A stretch of 64,000 bases of DNA from Affinibrenneria salicis (GTDB taxonomy: Bacteria > Pseudomonadota > Gammaproteobacteria > Enterobacterales > Enterobacteriaceae). The notes beneath the pieces were generated by a model. The model did no database searches. It worked only from the letters and a program-made list of their open reading frames with translations, and was not told the origin of the DNA. The DNA is taken from contig NZ_VYKJ01000012.1 in NCBI RefSeq assembly GCF_008710095.1, positions 1 to 64,000 of the forward strand, read 5' to 3'. Numbering within the stretch: position 1 is the stretch's first letter; each line of letters starts with the position of its first letter. Positions 8,750-19,103 of this stretch are shown here, piece by piece. The translations under genes were made by a program, and so were the position numbers.

Positions 8750-8794
8750 GCTCTGTTTTTCGCTATCTCGTTGATCTACGGATTTTTATGTGAC

Positions 8795-8810
8795 TGGCAT
8801 CACATTTGCT
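8795..8810 (+). promoter_or_regulatory. Sigma54 promoter of nifUSVWZM
   Basis: TGGCATC-N4-TTGCT is a near-consensus -24/-12 element with GG-N10-GC spacing. The start would be near 8821, leaving a leader of roughly 87 nt before nifU. Confidence 0.82.
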
Positions 8811-8907
8811 CGGATGAAACGACCCAGGCCATGAAACGTGTGTGTTGGGGATGAGGGCAGCAAGCGTCTGCCGCTGTTATCTTCAGCCAGTTTGTAGGGA
8901 GCAGAGC

Positions 8908-9726
8908 ATGTGGAACTATTCCGAGAAAGTGAAAGACCATTTTTTTAATCCACGTAATGCCAGGGTGGTGCCGGAAGCCAATGCGGTGGGCGATGTGGGG
9001 TCGTTGAGCTGCGGCGATGCGCTGCGCCTGATGTTGCGCGTCGACCCGGAGAACGAAACCATTCTGGAAGCCGGCTTCCAGACCTTCGGCTGCGGCAGCG
9101 CCATCGCCTCTTCCTCCGCGCTGACCGAACTGATTATCGGCCGTACGCTGCACGAAGCCGAACAGATCACCAATCAGCAGATCGCCGACTACCTTGATGG
9201 ATTGCCGCCGGAAAAGATGCACTGTTCGGTGATGGGCCAGGAGGCGCTGCGGGTGGCGATCGCCAACTATCGCGGCGAAACCCTGGATGACGATCACGAA
9301 GAGGGCGCGCTGATTTGTAAGTGTTTCGCCGTCGATGAGGGACAGATCCGCCGCGCGGTGCTCGCCAATGGCTTAACCACGCTGCAGGACGTGATCAATT
9401 ACACCAAAGCGGGCGGCGGCTGCACCGCCTGCCATGAAAAAATTGAGCTGGCGCTGAACAAGATCCTGAATGAACAGCCGGCCATGTCGGCGCCGGCGGC
9501 GCGCGACGGCGACTGGCAGCTTGTTGCGGACGCGGTGGCGGAGCTGCGTCCGCATATCCAGGCGGACGGCGGCGATATGACGCTGGTCAGCGTCAGCGAT
9601 CGGCAGGTGACGGTTAGCCTGTCCGGCAGTTGCACCGGCTGCATGATGACCGATATGACGCTGGCCTGGCTACAGCAAAAACTGATCGAGCGCACCGGGC
9701 AGTATATGGACGTCGTGGCGGCTTAG
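8908..9726 (+). CDS. nifU: NifU, Fe-S cluster assembly scaffold
   Basis: Builds [2Fe-2S] and [4Fe-4S] clusters from sulfur delivered by NifS, for the nitrogenase proteins. All three modules of the 272-aa protein are present: an IscU-like domain with Cys35, Cys62 and Cys106; a central [2Fe-2S] domain with Cys137, Cys139, Cys172 and Cys175; and a C-terminal Nfu domain with Cys243 and Cys246. The ATG at 8908 follows AGGGAG; the frame extends upstream to 8842 without a matching site. First gene of nifUSVWZM. Confidence 0.97.
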   Translation: MWNYSEKVKDHFFNPRNARVVPEANAVGDVGSLSCGDALRLMLRVDPENETILEAGFQTFGCGSAIASSSALTELIIGRTLHEAEQITNQQIADYLDGLPPEKMHCSVMGQEALRVAIANYRGETLDDDHEEGALICKCFAVDEGQIRRAVLANGLTTLQDVINYTKAGGGCTACHEKIELALNKILNEQPAMSAPAARDGDWQLVADAVAELRPHIQADGGDMTLVSVSDRQVTVSLSGSCTGCMMTDMTLAWLQQKLIERTGQYMDVVAA

Positions 9727-9754
9727 TTTTCCCGCATAAGTTGAGGAAACGCGA

Positions 9755-10963
9755 ATGAAGAATATCTATCTGGATAACAATGCAACGACCCGCATTGATC
9801 CCATGGTGCTGGAAGCGATGATGCCGTTTCTGAGCGAGCATTACGGCAACCCGTCGTCGATTCATGATTTCGGCGCGCCCGGCCGGCTCGGGCTGGAACG
9901 CGCGCGGCAGCAAGTGGCCGGCCTGCTGGGCGCGCAGTACGACAGCGAGATTATCTTCACCTCCTGCGCCACCGAGGCCACCTCGACCGCCATTTATTCC
10001 GCCGTGGCGCTGGCGCCGGAAAAACGCGAGATCATCACGACGGCGGTCGAGCATCCCGCCACGCTCGAGGTGTGCGAACATCTGGAGCGTCAGGGCTACA
10101 TTATTCATCGGCTGCCGGTCTCTTCCGCCGGCGCGCTGGACCTGGACGCTTATCGCGCGCTGCTGAGCGATCGCGTGGCGCTGGTCAGCGTGATGTGGGC
10201 GAATAACGAGACCGGCGTGATGTTCCCGGTGCCGCAGATGGCCGAGCTGGCGCATGAGCGCGGCATTCTGTTTCACTGCGACGCGGTGCAGGCGGTCGGT
10301 AAGGTGCCTGTCGTCCTGTCGGCCAGCGTTATCGACATGTTGTCCTGCTCGGCGCATAAAATCCACGGCCCGAAGGGCGTCGGCTGTTTATATCTGCGGC
10401 GCAATACCCGTTTTCGTTCGCTGCTGCGCGGCGGTCATCAGGAGCGCGGCCGCCGGGCGGGCACCGAGAATATCGCCGGCATCGTCGGTATGGGCAGCGC
10501 CTGCGAACTGGCGGCGATTCATCTGCCGATGATGAGCGCCGCGCTGGCGCCGCTGCGCGATAAGCTGCAGACCGGGCTGGCGCAGGCGATTTCCCACGTC
10601 AGGGTCATGGGCGGCGACCAGCCCAGAGTGCCCAATACCCTGAATATGGCGTTCGAATTCATCGAGGGCGAGGCGATCCTGCTGTTGCTCAATCACTGCG
10701 GCATCGCCGCCTCCAGCGGCAGCGCCTGCACCTCCGGTTCGCTCGAACCCTCGCACGTGATGCGGGCGATGGATATTCCCTACACCGCCGCCCACGGCAG
10801 CATTCGTTTTTCGCTGTCGCGCTATACGCGCGAAAAGGAGATCGATTACGTTATCGAACAGTTTCCGTCCATCGTGGCGCGGCTGAGAACGCTGTCGCCC
10901 TACTGGCAGCAGGGCAAGCCGCTGACGCAATCCGATACCGACTTCGCACCGACTTATGGCTAA
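9755..10963 (+). CDS. nifS: NifS, cysteine desulfurase
   Basis: A PLP enzyme that removes sulfur from L-cysteine as an enzyme persulfide and passes it to NifU. PLP-binding Lys202 sits in [10 protein letters not shown] after the conserved His201, and the persulfide Cys325 is in SSGSACTSG. The 402-aa length matches NifS/IscS. GAGGAAA precedes the ATG. It lies 28 bp after nifU and 14 bp before nifV. Confidence 0.97.
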   Translation: MKNIYLDNNATTRIDPMVLEAMMPFLSEHYGNPSSIHDFGAPGRLGLERARQQVAGLLGAQYDSEIIFTSCATEATSTAIYSAVALAPEKREIITTAVEHPATLEVCEHLERQGYIIHRLPVSSAGALDLDAYRALLSDRVALVSVMWANNETGVMFPVPQMAELAHERGILFHCDAVQAVGKVPVVLSASVIDMLSCSAHKIHGPKGVGCLYLRRNTRFRSLLRGGHQERGRRAGTENIAGIVGMGSACELAAIHLPMMSAALAPLRDKLQTGLAQAISHVRVMGGDQPRVPNTLNMAFEFIEGEAILLLLNHCGIAASSGSACTSGSLEPSHVMRAMDIPYTAAHGSIRFSLSRYTREKEIDYVIEQFPSIVARLRTLSPYWQQGKPLTQSDTDFAPTYG

Positions 10964-10977
10964 GCCAGGAGGACATC

Positions 10978-12126
10978 ATGGCGGATGTGATCATAAACGA
11001 CACCACTCTGCGCGACGGCGAACAGAGTCCCGGCGTGGCGTTTCGCGCCAGCGAAAAGCTGGCTATCGCCCGCGCGCTGGTTAAGGCCGGCGTGCCGGAG
11101 CTGGAGGTGGGAACGCCGGCGATGGGCGCCGGCGAACGGGCGCGGATGCACAACGTCCGCCGTCAACTGCCTGATGTCTCCATGATGGCCTGGTGCCGGA
11201 TGAGCGAGCCGGAGATCCGCCAGAGCGCGGCGATCGGCATGGACTGGGTCGATATTTCGCTGCCGGCGTCGGACAGCCTGCGCGAACAGAAGCTGCATCA
11301 GCCGTGGTCGGCGCTGTTGCCGCAACTGGCGCGGCTGATCCTCTTCGCCCGGCGTCAGGGGCTGCGGGTCAGCATCGGCTGCGAGGATGCGTCGCGCGCC
11401 ACTGACGATACGCTGCGCCAGCTGGCCTTCGCGGCGGCCGACGCCGGCGCCGAGCGCTTACGCTTCGCCGACACGCTCGGCATCCTCGATCCCTTCACCA
11501 CCTATAGCCGCATCAGCACGCTGCGTCAGCACTGGTGCGGCGAATTGGAAATGCACGCCCACAACGATCTGGGGCTGGCGACCGCCAATACGCTGGCCGC
11601 GGTCAGGGCCGGCGCGACGCACGTCAATACCACGGTGCTGGGGCTGGGCGAGCGCGCCGGCAACGCGGCGCTGGAGACCGTGGCGGTGGCGCTGCTCAAG
11701 TGCCTTGGGCTGGAGTGCGGCATTCGCTTTGAGCGCCTGCCGGCGCTGTGTCGGCAGGTGGCCGACGCCGCCCAGCGCGGCATCGATGTACAGCAGCCGC
11801 TGGTCGGCGGTCAGGTGTTTACCCATGAGTCGGGGGTGCACGTGGCGGCGTTGCTGCGTCATCAGGACAGCTATCAGGGCATTGATCCGGCGCTGATGGG
11901 GCGCGAATACCGGCTGGTGCTGGGCAAACACTCCGGGCGTCAGGCGGTGAGCGGCATTTTTGCCCGTCTGGGCTACCGCCTCGACGAACGGCAGACGATG
12001 ACCATCCTGCAGACGGTGCGGGATTTCGCCGAAAACTGGAAGCGGAACCCCGTCGAACGGGAGCTGGTGCAGATTTATCAGGATCTGTACGGCGTCGATC
12101 GTCCGCTGCGCTGTCGGGAGGGTTGA
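10978..12126 (+). CDS. nifV: NifV, homocitrate synthase
   Basis: Condenses acetyl-CoA with 2-oxoglutarate to R-homocitrate, the organic ligand of FeMo-co. The 382-aa TIM-barrel protein begins with the family motif [12 protein letters not shown] and contains HAHNDLG (metal-binding histidines) and the [10 protein letters not shown] signature. AGGAGG stands seven bases before the ATG at 10978. The stop is followed two bases later by the nifW ATG. Confidence 0.96.
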   Translation: MADVIINDTTLRDGEQSPGVAFRASEKLAIARALVKAGVPELEVGTPAMGAGERARMHNVRRQLPDVSMMAWCRMSEPEIRQSAAIGMDWVDISLPASDSLREQKLHQPWSALLPQLARLILFARRQGLRVSIGCEDASRATDDTLRQLAFAAADAGAERLRFADTLGILDPFTTYSRISTLRQHWCGELEMHAHNDLGLATANTLAAVRAGATHVNTTVLGLGERAGNAALETVAVALLKCLGLECGIRFERLPALCRQVADAAQRGIDVQQPLVGGQVFTHESGVHVAALLRHQDSYQGIDPALMGREYRLVLGKHSGRQAVSGIFARLGYRLDERQTMTILQTVRDFAENWKRNPVERELVQIYQDLYGVDRPLRCREG

Positions 12127-12128
12127 AT

Positions 12129-12401
12129 ATGGAGTGGTTCTATCGCTTACCGGGCGTGGCGGCGCTGGACTCCGCCGAATCTTTTTTTATCTTCTTCGCC
12201 GTACCGTACGACGCCGATTTGCTGAGGCGGCGTCAACTGCTGGTGCTGCTTACGTTTCGCCAGCGCTTAGCCGCCTGCATTCCGTTGCGCAACGGGCTGG
12301 AACAGCAGACGGACGCCGACTGGCAGCGGGCGCGCCGGCTGCTGGCCGAAAGCTACCAGCAAAGCGTGGCGGATGCGGCGACGGCGGGGGACGGACGATG
12401 A
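12129..12401 (+). CDS. nifW: NifW, nitrogenase-protective protein
   Basis: A 90-aa protein associated with stability or maturation of the MoFe protein. MEWFYRLPGV near the start, the AESFFIFFAVPYD segment and position between nifV and nifZ identify it. GGGAGGG lies just upstream of the ATG at 12129, so this start is preferred over an in-frame TTG at 12123 that overlaps the nifV stop. The ATGA overlap with nifZ suggests coupling. Confidence 0.88.
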   Translation: MEWFYRLPGVAALDSAESFFIFFAVPYDADLLRRRQLLVLLTFRQRLAACIPLRNGLEQQTDADWQRARRLLAESYQQSVADAATAGDGR

Positions 12402-12841
12402 AGCCGATATTCGATTTCGGTCAGCAGGTCAGGGTGGTGCGCGCTCTGCGCAACGACGGCACCTTCGCCGGCAAGGCGCGCGGCGCGCTGCTGGTAAGGC
12501 GCGGCAGCCTGGGCTATGTGCGCGAATGGGGCGTGTTCCTGCAGGATCAGATTATTTATCAGGTACATTTTCTGGATCAGGATCTGATTGTCGGCTGCCG
12601 CGAGCCGGAACTGATCGCCGGCAGCGCGCTATGGAACGCCGACGGTTTTCAGGCGGGCGATCGGGTGTGCTGCGCCCATCCGCTGGCGGTTAATGGACGA
12701 ATCGTTCTCGCCGCCGGCGATCGCGGCAGCGTCATCGCCGGCGGACAGGGCGAGCGCGGCGACGGTTACACCGTGCTGTTTGGCGCGCGAATGTTTCAGG
12801 TGCCGCCTTCGGCGCTGATTAATCTGGAGGCGGAAGCATGA
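12398..12841 (+). CDS. nifZ: NifZ, MoFe-protein maturation factor
   Basis: A 147-aa protein implicated in P-cluster maturation of the MoFe protein. It begins with the family's F-x-FGQQVRVVRALRNDGT segment and contains two SH3-like repeats (GxVRE...YQVHF and GDRGSV...YTVLF). The start codon ATGA overlaps the nifW stop and the stop overlaps the nifM ATG in the same way, so W-Z-M are tightly coupled. Confidence 0.92.
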   Translation: MKPIFDFGQQVRVVRALRNDGTFAGKARGALLVRRGSLGYVREWGVFLQDQIIYQVHFLDQDLIVGCREPELIAGSALWNADGFQAGDRVCCAHPLAVNGRIVLAAGDRGSVIAGGQGERGDGYTVLFGARMFQVPPSALINLEAEA

Positions 12842-13638
12842 ATGGACTGACGGCCTGGCAGCGTTACAGCCGCATCAAACTGGCGCAGCAGCGCTGGCGC
12901 TGCCGGCCGGACCAACTGCCGGCCGACGACCAGCCGCGCTTTCAGCAGCAGCTGGACCGCCAGATCGCGCTGGAAAGCGCGGTGGCGGCGCAGGCGGGCG
13001 AGCTGCAAGAGTCCGTCGTGCGGGCGGTGGCGCAGCGTCTTGATCAGGAACTGATCGCGGCGGGATTTTCGCCGGACGAGCGCCAGGCGATTATTCGTCA
13101 TCACGCGGCGATGGAGTGGCGGCTGACGCAGGTGGGCGATCAGGCGCCGGCGCCGGAGGACGCGGAGGTGATGCGCTGGTATCGGCGGCACGCCGACCGC
13201 TTTCAGCGGCCCGAACAGCGCAGAACGCGCCATTTGTTGCTGACCATGGAGGACGACCGGGATCAGGTCGGCCAGTTGATGGCGACGCTGCATCGGAAAC
13301 TGCGCGCAGACAGCGGGCAGTTCGATACGCTGGCGCGCCGTTATTCCCACTGCCCGACGGCGGTGGAGGGCGGGCTGATCGGCTGGGTCAGCCGCGGCCT
13401 GTTGTTCGCCGAACTGGAACGCAGCCTGTTTACCTTGCGCGCCGGCGAACTGAGTCCGCCGCTGGAAACGACGCTGGGGCTGCATTTGCTGCTGTGCGAG
13501 GCCATACGTCCGCCGCAACCGCTGGCGCGGGAAGAGGCGTTGCGCCAGGCCAGCGCGTGGCTGCATCAGCAGAAGCGGCAACAGCGCCAGCGCCAGTGGC
13601 TGCGGCAGTTGCTGGCGGAGGCGGCCGACGACGGTTGA
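12838..13638 (+). CDS. nifM: NifM, PpiC-type prolyl isomerase for nitrogenase Fe protein
   Basis: Peptidyl-prolyl isomerase required for folding of NifH. The 266-aa length equals Klebsiella NifM. A helical N-terminal half precedes a parvulin/PpiC domain at about residues 130-240 (RRTRHLLLTMEDD, ARRYSHCPTAVEGGLIGW). It ends nifUSVWZM and is convergent with fhlA, only 12 bp away, with no terminator hairpin between them. This is the left junction of the FHL block inside the nif region. Confidence 0.93.
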   Translation: MNGLTAWQRYSRIKLAQQRWRCRPDQLPADDQPRFQQQLDRQIALESAVAAQAGELQESVVRAVAQRLDQELIAAGFSPDERQAIIRHHAAMEWRLTQVGDQAPAPEDAEVMRWYRRHADRFQRPEQRRTRHLLLTMEDDRDQVGQLMATLHRKLRADSGQFDTLARRYSHCPTAVEGGLIGWVSRGLLFAELERSLFTLRAGELSPPLETTLGLHLLLCEAIRPPQPLAREEALRQASAWLHQQKRQQRQRQWLRQLLAEAADDG

Positions 13639-13650
13639 CCGCGCGCGCTT

Positions 13651-15735
13651 TCAAAGATTGTCTTTATCGATATTGAGACGTTTGATGCGCGACAGCAGCG
13701 TGGTGCGTTTTACGCCCAGTCGCTGCGCGGCGCCTTTCGGGCCGGCAATCACCCCGTTGGTCTCTTTCAGCACCCGAACAATACGCTGATACTCGTCCTC
13801 GCCGTCGCGCATTTCCTTCTGCACGACCGTCGCTTCCGGCTGGTCCCGCGCCGGCGCGAACGCCAGTTCGGAGGGCGCCAGCTGCAGTACGTTGCCGCGC
13901 GTCAGCAGTACCGCGCGCTCAATGACGTTTTCCAGTTCCCGCACGTTGCCCGGCCATTCCATCTGGCGCAGGGTGCGCAGCGTGTCGGCCGGAATACTGT
14001 CGATGCTGCGCCCGAGTCGTCGGGCAATCTTGAAGGTAAAGGCTTTGACCAGCAGCGGAATATCTTCCGGGCGCTCGCGCAGCGGCGGCAGATTGATGGG
14101 AAAGACGTTGAGCCGATAGTAGAGGTCGCTGCGAAATTCGCGCTCCGCCACCATTTGTTTCAGATCGCGGTTGGTGGCGGCGATCAGCCGAACGTTGGTA
14201 TGAATGGTTTTGTTGCCGCCGAGACGTTCGAATTCCTGCTCCTGCAGCACCCGCAGCAGTTTAGGCTGCAGCTCCAGCGGCATATCGCCCACTTCGTCCA
14301 GAAACAGGCTACTGTGATCCGCCAGTTCGAAACGCCCGATGCGCTGGGCGCCTGCGCCGGTGAACGCGCCGCGCTCGTGACCGAACAGATCGCTTTCCAG
14401 CAGCCCGGCGGGCATTGCCGCGCAGTTGAGTTTGACCATCAGCCGGCCGTTGCGATCGCTCTGTTTATGAATGGCGCGGGCGATCAGCTCTTTGCCGGTG
14501 CCGGTTTCGCCGAGGATCAGCACGGTGCTGTCGCTTTTCGCGACCATTTCCACCTGCTTCATCACCGTCATCATCGCTTCCGAGCGGCCAATGATTTCGC
14601 CGAAGTCCGCCGGCACGTTGTTGATCTGCTCGGTCAGCGCCAGGTTTTCATCCACCAGCCGCTCTTTAAGGCGGCGAATCTCCTGGTAGGCCAGCGCATT
14701 GTCGATGGCGATGGCGATGCGTTCGGCGATCTGACGCAGCAGATCGAGGTTGTCGGCCGTGAAACCCGGCGCTTCGCACTGGGCCAGCTTCAGCACGCCG
14801 AGCATTTTATCGCCGAACATCAGCGGCAGCAGGCACAGGGTTTGGATCTGGTTGCCCCACATCTCAAACAGCATCTGCTCATAGGGGGCGAGCTGATCGC
14901 CCTGGTGCAGATTGATCAGCAGCATTTCGCGGCTGGTAAAGACCCGGTCGGTCAGGGTGCCTTTCTGATCCACTTCGCTTTGATTGTGCTGCGGCGCGTT
15001 TTCGTTCACGTAGTGGGTCGAGTAGATCGACAGTTTGCCTTTACGCTGGCCCGGCAGCACGATGCTGATCGAATCGATATTGAAATAGCGATGGATCTCC
15101 AGCGAGGTCTCGGCGACCAGTTCGTCCAGATCGAGTTTCGACAGCACGGCATTGGTGATGGCCACCAGAATGCGGAAATTATCGCGTTCGCGGCACAGCA
15201 GCTGGTTGTGATAAGTATCGCCGAGCCGCGCCTGAATCTGCTCTACCACGACGCTGACAATTTGGGTCAGCGTCTGAAAGCGTGAATACTCCTTCTCTGT
15301 CCATGCGCGCTTATCCGTGCGCAGAAACTCGCAGCCGCCGAGGATTTTTCCCTCCGCGGCCAGCGGCGCCAGACAGTAGTGGCCAAACGACGGATAAAGC
15401 CGCAGCGCGGCCAGGTGCGGCCAGGTGTCGGCGAACTCGGCGTATTCACAGTGCAGCACCTCGGGACGCGACAGCACGCGCTGCACCGGCCCGTGGTTAA
15501 GCGCGTGCTCATCGTCGTACTGAACCGGCTGGTCGTGGTCGTCTACGCTGAACAGGCTGACGCGTTGATGCCTGGAATCATAAAGCAGGATCGTGGCGCT
15601 GTCCGCCAGCCCGCCCTCTTGCACCAGTCGCTTCAGCGCGCCCGCCAGCGCACAGAGATCCGGTTGTTGTAATAGTGTGCGAGTGATATCAAACAGCCCT
15701 TGCTGGCCGAGTTCACTCATCGGTGTATATGACAT
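13651..15735 (-). CDS. fhlA: FhlA, formate-sensing sigma54 activator
   Basis: Activates hyc, hyp and hydN/fdhF promoters in response to formate. The 694-aa protein has two N-terminal GAF domains (about 20-180 and 200-350), a sigma54 AAA+ domain with Walker A GETGTGKE and the sigma54-contact loop GAFTGA, and a C-terminal Fis-type HTH (RLGVKRTTLLSRIKRL). It is near-identical in plan to the E. coli protein. The start MSYTPMSELG at 15735 matches E. coli; the open frame continues upstream to 15789 without family similarity. It follows hypE by 94 bp and is probably read through from the hyp operon. Its 3' end is 12 bp from nifM. Confidence 0.96.
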   Translation of the reverse strand: MSYTPMSELGQQGLFDITRTLLQQPDLCALAGALKRLVQEGGLADSATILLYDSRHQRVSLFSVDDHDQPVQYDDEHALNHGPVQRVLSRPEVLHCEYAEFADTWPHLAALRLYPSFGHYCLAPLAAEGKILGGCEFLRTDKRAWTEKEYSRFQTLTQIVSVVVEQIQARLGDTYHNQLLCRERDNFRILVAITNAVLSKLDLDELVAETSLEIHRYFNIDSISIVLPGQRKGKLSIYSTHYVNENAPQHNQSEVDQKGTLTDRVFTSREMLLINLHQGDQLAPYEQMLFEMWGNQIQTLCLLPLMFGDKMLGVLKLAQCEAPGFTADNLDLLRQIAERIAIAIDNALAYQEIRRLKERLVDENLALTEQINNVPADFGEIIGRSEAMMTVMKQVEMVAKSDSTVLILGETGTGKELIARAIHKQSDRNGRLMVKLNCAAMPAGLLESDLFGHERGAFTGAGAQRIGRFELADHSSLFLDEVGDMPLELQPKLLRVLQEQEFERLGGNKTIHTNVRLIAATNRDLKQMVAEREFRSDLYYRLNVFPINLPPLRERPEDIPLLVKAFTFKIARRLGRSIDSIPADTLRTLRQMEWPGNVRELENVIERAVLLTRGNVLQLAPSELAFAPARDQPEATVVQKEMRDGEDEYQRIVRVLKETNGVIAGPKGAAQRLGVKRTTLLSRIKRLNIDKDNL

Positions 15736-15829
15736 TATGCTCATCCAGAAAAGTTTCGCCGTAACCACGGCGAAACAAAAACACATCATAACGAAAGCGC
15801 CCGGGTGTATGACTTGAGCGAAAACAGGA

Positions 15830-16840
15830 TTAGCAGATTCTGGGCAACGGCTCCGCGTGCGGCAGATCGAGAGGGCGCTTCACGCCATACAATCCGGTAA
15901 GCCAGACGCCCTTGCGATCCACCACCTCGCCAATAACGGCGGCATTGGCGCCCAGCGGATGGGCGCGCAGCGCGGCCAATGCGGTCTGTGCCGCTTCACG
16001 AGCCACGCCGATCACCAGTTTGCCTTCGTTGGCGAAATTGATCGCGTCCAGTCCCAGCAGTTCGCACAGGCCGCGCACCGCCGGCGCGACCGGCAGGGCT
16101 GACTCGGCGATGTCCACGCCGCAACCGCAGCCGGCGGCGAACTCGTGCAGTACCGCATTAACGCCGCCGCGCGTCGCATCGCGCAGGGCGCGCACGCCCG
16201 CGATGGGTTTAAGCACTTCAATGAGCGGCGCCAGCACCGCGCAGTCGCTTTGCAGATCGCCGTCCAGACCGAGCTGTTCCCGTTCGTTGAGAATCGTCGC
16301 GCCGTGGTCGCCGAGCGTGCCGGAAACCAGCAGCACATCGCCCGGCCGCAGGCGGCTGGCGCCCCAGTTCAGCGGGGCGGGGATAACGCCGATACCGGCG
16401 GTGTTGATAAACAATTTGTCCGCCGCGCCGCGCGGCACCACTTTGGTATCGCCGGTGACGATAGCGACGCCCGCCGCCTGCGCGGTGGCCGCCATGCTGG
16501 TCACGACGCGTTCCAGCAGCGCCATCTCCAGCCCTTCTTCAAGAATAAATCCGCACGACAGCCAGCGCGGCTGCGCGCCGCCTACCGCCACATCGTTGGC
16601 GGTGCCGCAGATCGCCAGCTTGCCGATATCGCCGCCGGGGAAAAACAGCGGGTCGATAACATAGCTGTCGGTGGAAAAGGCCAGGCGATCGCCGAGTCCG
16701 GTGAGCAGACTAAGCGGAATTCGCGCCTGGTCTTCCTGTTCGGCAAGCCAGGGGTTATCAAAGGCCTGCATAAACAGACGCTGGATTAACCGCTGCATGG
16801 CCTGGCCGCCGCTGCCGTGGGCAAGTTCAATGGTACTCAT
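15830..16840 (-). CDS. hypE: HypE, hydrogenase cyanide-ligand synthesis protein
   Basis: Dehydrates the thiocarbamate on its C-terminal cysteine to thiocyanate, the source of the CN ligands of the NiFe site. The 336-aa protein starts with LAHGSGGQAM and ends with the essential PRIC motif (Cys336). The AIRS/PurM ATP-binding fold is indicated by LAICGTANDVAVGGA and VTGDTKVVPRGAADK. It overlaps hypD by 4 bp in hypABCDE-fhlA. Confidence 0.96.
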   Translation of the reverse strand: MSTIELAHGSGGQAMQRLIQRLFMQAFDNPWLAEQEDQARIPLSLLTGLGDRLAFSTDSYVIDPLFFPGGDIGKLAICGTANDVAVGGAQPRWLSCGFILEEGLEMALLERVVTSMAATAQAAGVAIVTGDTKVVPRGAADKLFINTAGIGVIPAPLNWGASRLRPGDVLLVSGTLGDHGATILNEREQLGLDGDLQSDCAVLAPLIEVLKPIAGVRALRDATRGGVNAVLHEFAAGCGCGVDIAESALPVAPAVRGLCELLGLDAINFANEGKLVIGVAREAAQTALAALRAHPLGANAAVIGEVVDRKGVWLTGLYGVKRPLDLPHAEPLPRIC

Positions 16841-17958
16841 ACTTCACACTCCTGACAACGATACTGATACCACGCGGCGCAGGCGCCTTCGGAAGACACC
16901 ATCAGCGCGCCGACGGCGTTTTGCGGGTTGCAGACCCGGCCGAAAAGCGGACACTGGGCGGGTTTGCAGCGTCCGGTCAGCACATCGCCGCAGCGGGCGC
17001 GCGGATCGTCGCCGACCCGCTGCGGCGCCGGACGAAAATGCGTCTCGGCGTCGAAACGGCGGTAGTCCGGCGTCAGCTGCACGCCGGAGTCCTGGATAAC
17101 GCCGAGTCCGCGCCACTCGCCGTCGCCCTGCAGACAAAAGACCTCGGCGATGGCCTGCTGCGCCGTCGGGTTGCCGGCGTCCGGCACCACGCGGCGATAC
17201 TGATTTTCCACCCGGCTGCGCCGCGCGATCTTTTGTTCGAGGATCATCGACACGCCCTGCAGCACATCCACCGGTTCAAAGCCGGTCACCACCAGCGGCC
17301 GCTGATAATCGCGCGCGATAAAGCTATAGACGGGCGTGCCGATCACCATACTGACGTGGCCCGGCGCAAGGAACGCGTCAATGCCGTTGTCCGGCCGCTG
17401 CAGCAAACTTTTCAGCGTGGGAATCAGGGTGATGTGCTGGCAGAAGAAAAAGAAATTGCGCAGATTGCGCCGTTTGGCCTGTTTAAGCGTGATCGCGGTG
17501 GCGGGCATGGTGGTTTCAAAACCCAGCCCAAAAAACACTACGCTGCGCGACGGATTCTGTTCGGCCAGTTTCAGCGCGTCCATCGGCGAATAGACTATCC
17601 GCACGTCGGCGCCGCGCGCTTTGGCGGCCTGCAGCGAACCGTTTTTGCCCGGCACCCGTATGGCGTCGCCAAAGGTGCAGAAGATCACCTCCGGGCGGCT
17701 GGCGATGTCGATGCAGGCGTCGATGCGGCCCATCGGCAGGACGCACACCGGGCAGCCAGGGCCGTGGATAAACTCAATGTTATCCGGCAGCAGCTGATCG
17801 AGGCCGAATTTAAAGATGGCGTGGGTATGGCCGCCGCACACCTCCATGATGCGCAGCGGTTTGTCGGCGCTATAGGGCAGCATCGCGGCGTCGGCGCGCA
17901 ATTTTTCGATCAGCGCCTGTACTCTGGCCGGATCGCGGTATTCATCGACATAGCGCAT
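16837..17958 (-). CDS. hypD: HypD, Fe(CN)2CO assembly protein
   Basis: A [4Fe-4S] scaffold which with HypC assembles the Fe(CN)2CO unit of NiFe hydrogenase. The 373-aa protein carries Cys41 in MEVCGGHTH and Cys69/Cys72 in HGPGCPVC, the conserved active-site cysteines, plus a C-terminal cysteine cluster for the Fe-S centre. It shares one base with hypC. Confidence 0.96.
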   Translation of the reverse strand: MRYVDEYRDPARVQALIEKLRADAAMLPYSADKPLRIMEVCGGHTHAIFKFGLDQLLPDNIEFIHGPGCPVCVLPMGRIDACIDIASRPEVIFCTFGDAIRVPGKNGSLQAAKARGADVRIVYSPMDALKLAEQNPSRSVVFFGLGFETTMPATAITLKQAKRRNLRNFFFFCQHITLIPTLKSLLQRPDNGIDAFLAPGHVSMVIGTPVYSFIARDYQRPLVVTGFEPVDVLQGVSMILEQKIARRSRVENQYRRVVPDAGNPTAQQAIAEVFCLQGDGEWRGLGVIQDSGVQLTPDYRRFDAETHFRPAPQRVGDDPRARCGDVLTGRCKPAQCPLFGRVCNPQNAVGALMVSSEGACAAWYQYRCQECEV

Positions 17959-18236
17959 TACGCCTTCTCCTCGCCGTAGAGCAGGGCGCCGACGTCCGGC
18001 TCCACGTCGAACATCGCCTGCAGCGCGTCGAGGGTGGCGCGCGCCTCGCGCGGGTCAATCACGCTCATGGCGAAGCCGACGTGCACCAGCACCCACTGGC
18101 CGATGCGCGCCTGACCGCGCTCGTCGTGGGCGCCGACCAGGCTGAGATCGACCTCGCGCTTCACGCCGCAGACATCGACGCGAGCCAGTTGGTCCTGCAG
18201 CAGCTCACAGATTTGTCCGGGAATGCCTATGCACAT
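17958..18236 (-). CDS. hypC: HypC, hydrogenase assembly chaperone
   Basis: A 92-aa chaperone that binds HypD and then the hydrogenase large-subunit precursor. It begins MCIGIPGQI, with the essential Cys2, and has the family [14 protein letters not shown] segment. It overlaps hypB by 10 bp. A HybG-type paralogue would look similar; position in hypABCDE supports HypC. Confidence 0.95.
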   Translation of the reverse strand: MCIGIPGQICELLQDQLARVDVCGVKREVDLSLVGAHDERGQARIGQWVLVHVGFAMSVIDPREARATLDALQAMFDVEPDVGALLYGEEKA

Positions 18237-19099
18237 CGCTGCGCCTCCAGCCAGGCCAGCCAGCTGTCCATGCCGTCGCCTCGGGTGGCGGAGATCAGCA
18301 TGATCTCAATATCCGGATTCACTTCGCGGGCATAGGCCAGACAGCGCTCCACGTCGAAATTCAGATAGGGCAGCAGGTCGATTTTATTGAGCAGCATCAG
18401 CGAGGCGGCGGCGAACATATGCGGGTACTTGAGCGGCTTGTCTTCGCCTTCGGTTACCGACAGCACCGCCACTTTGTGACGTTCGCCGAGATCAAAGCCG
18501 GCCGGGCACACCAGATTGCCGACGTTTTCAATAAACAGAATGCCGTTGTCGGCCAGCGGCAGGCGCGGCAGGGCGTCGCGAATCATCTGCGCGTCCAGGT
18601 GACAGCCCTTGCCGGTATTGACCTGAATCGCCGGGATGCCGGTGGCGCGGATCCGCTCGGCGTCGTTCAGGGTTTGCTGATCGCCTTCGATCACCGCGCA
18701 GGGCGTCCTGCCGCCCAGCCGCGTCAGGGTCTCTGTCAGCAGGGTGGTCTTGCCGGATCCGGGGCTGGACACCAGGTTCAGCGCCAGCAGGCCGCGTTCG
18801 GCGAACTGCACGCGGTTGCCGGCCGCGATCCGGTCGTTTTTCTCCAGCACGTTGATTTCCACTTCCACCATTTTACGCTGGCTCATGCCGGGCGCATGAC
18901 CGCCCGCCGCGCCGTGACCGTAATGCAAATCGCCGCCGGCGTTTTGGCTGGGGGCGAAATCGCTGAGGTTAACCGCGGTGATCGGGGTCAGCGCCCGCGC
19001 GGCGGGGGCGAACGGAGCGCTGCGAAACGACGAGTGAGGGTTATGTTCATCGCCTTCAATATAGAGGTTGCCGTGCTGACAACCGCAAGTGCTACACAT
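18227..19099 (-). CDS. hypB: HypB, nickel-insertion GTPase
   Basis: A GTPase that delivers nickel to the hydrogenase large subunit with HypA. The 290-aa protein has the N-terminal nickel site MCSTCGC (Cys2, Cys5, Cys7), a short His-containing linker rather than a long polyhistidine stretch, P-loop SSPGSGKTT, and the GTPase motifs [10 protein letters not shown] and NKIDL. The ATG at 19099 follows GGAG; the frame runs upstream to 19147 but into hypA. Four bases separate it from hypA. Confidence 0.95.
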   Translation of the reverse strand: MCSTCGCQHGNLYIEGDEHNPHSSFRSAPFAPAARALTPITAVNLSDFAPSQNAGGDLHYGHGAAGGHAPGMSQRKMVEVEINVLEKNDRIAAGNRVQFAERGLLALNLVSSPGSGKTTLLTETLTRLGGRTPCAVIEGDQQTLNDAERIRATGIPAIQVNTGKGCHLDAQMIRDALPRLPLADNGILFIENVGNLVCPAGFDLGERHKVAVLSVTEGEDKPLKYPHMFAAASLMLLNKIDLLPYLNFDVERCLAYAREVNPDIEIMLISATRGDGMDSWLAWLEAQRCA

Positions 19100-19103
19100 A
19101 AGG

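Noticed and set aside
13620..13680. Insertion sequence, tRNA or attachment site at the nifM-fhlA junction
   Set aside because: Only 12 bp separate the genes. No direct repeat shared with the other junction (33742-33817), no transposase and no tRNA were seen, so the mechanism of insertion is not visible.
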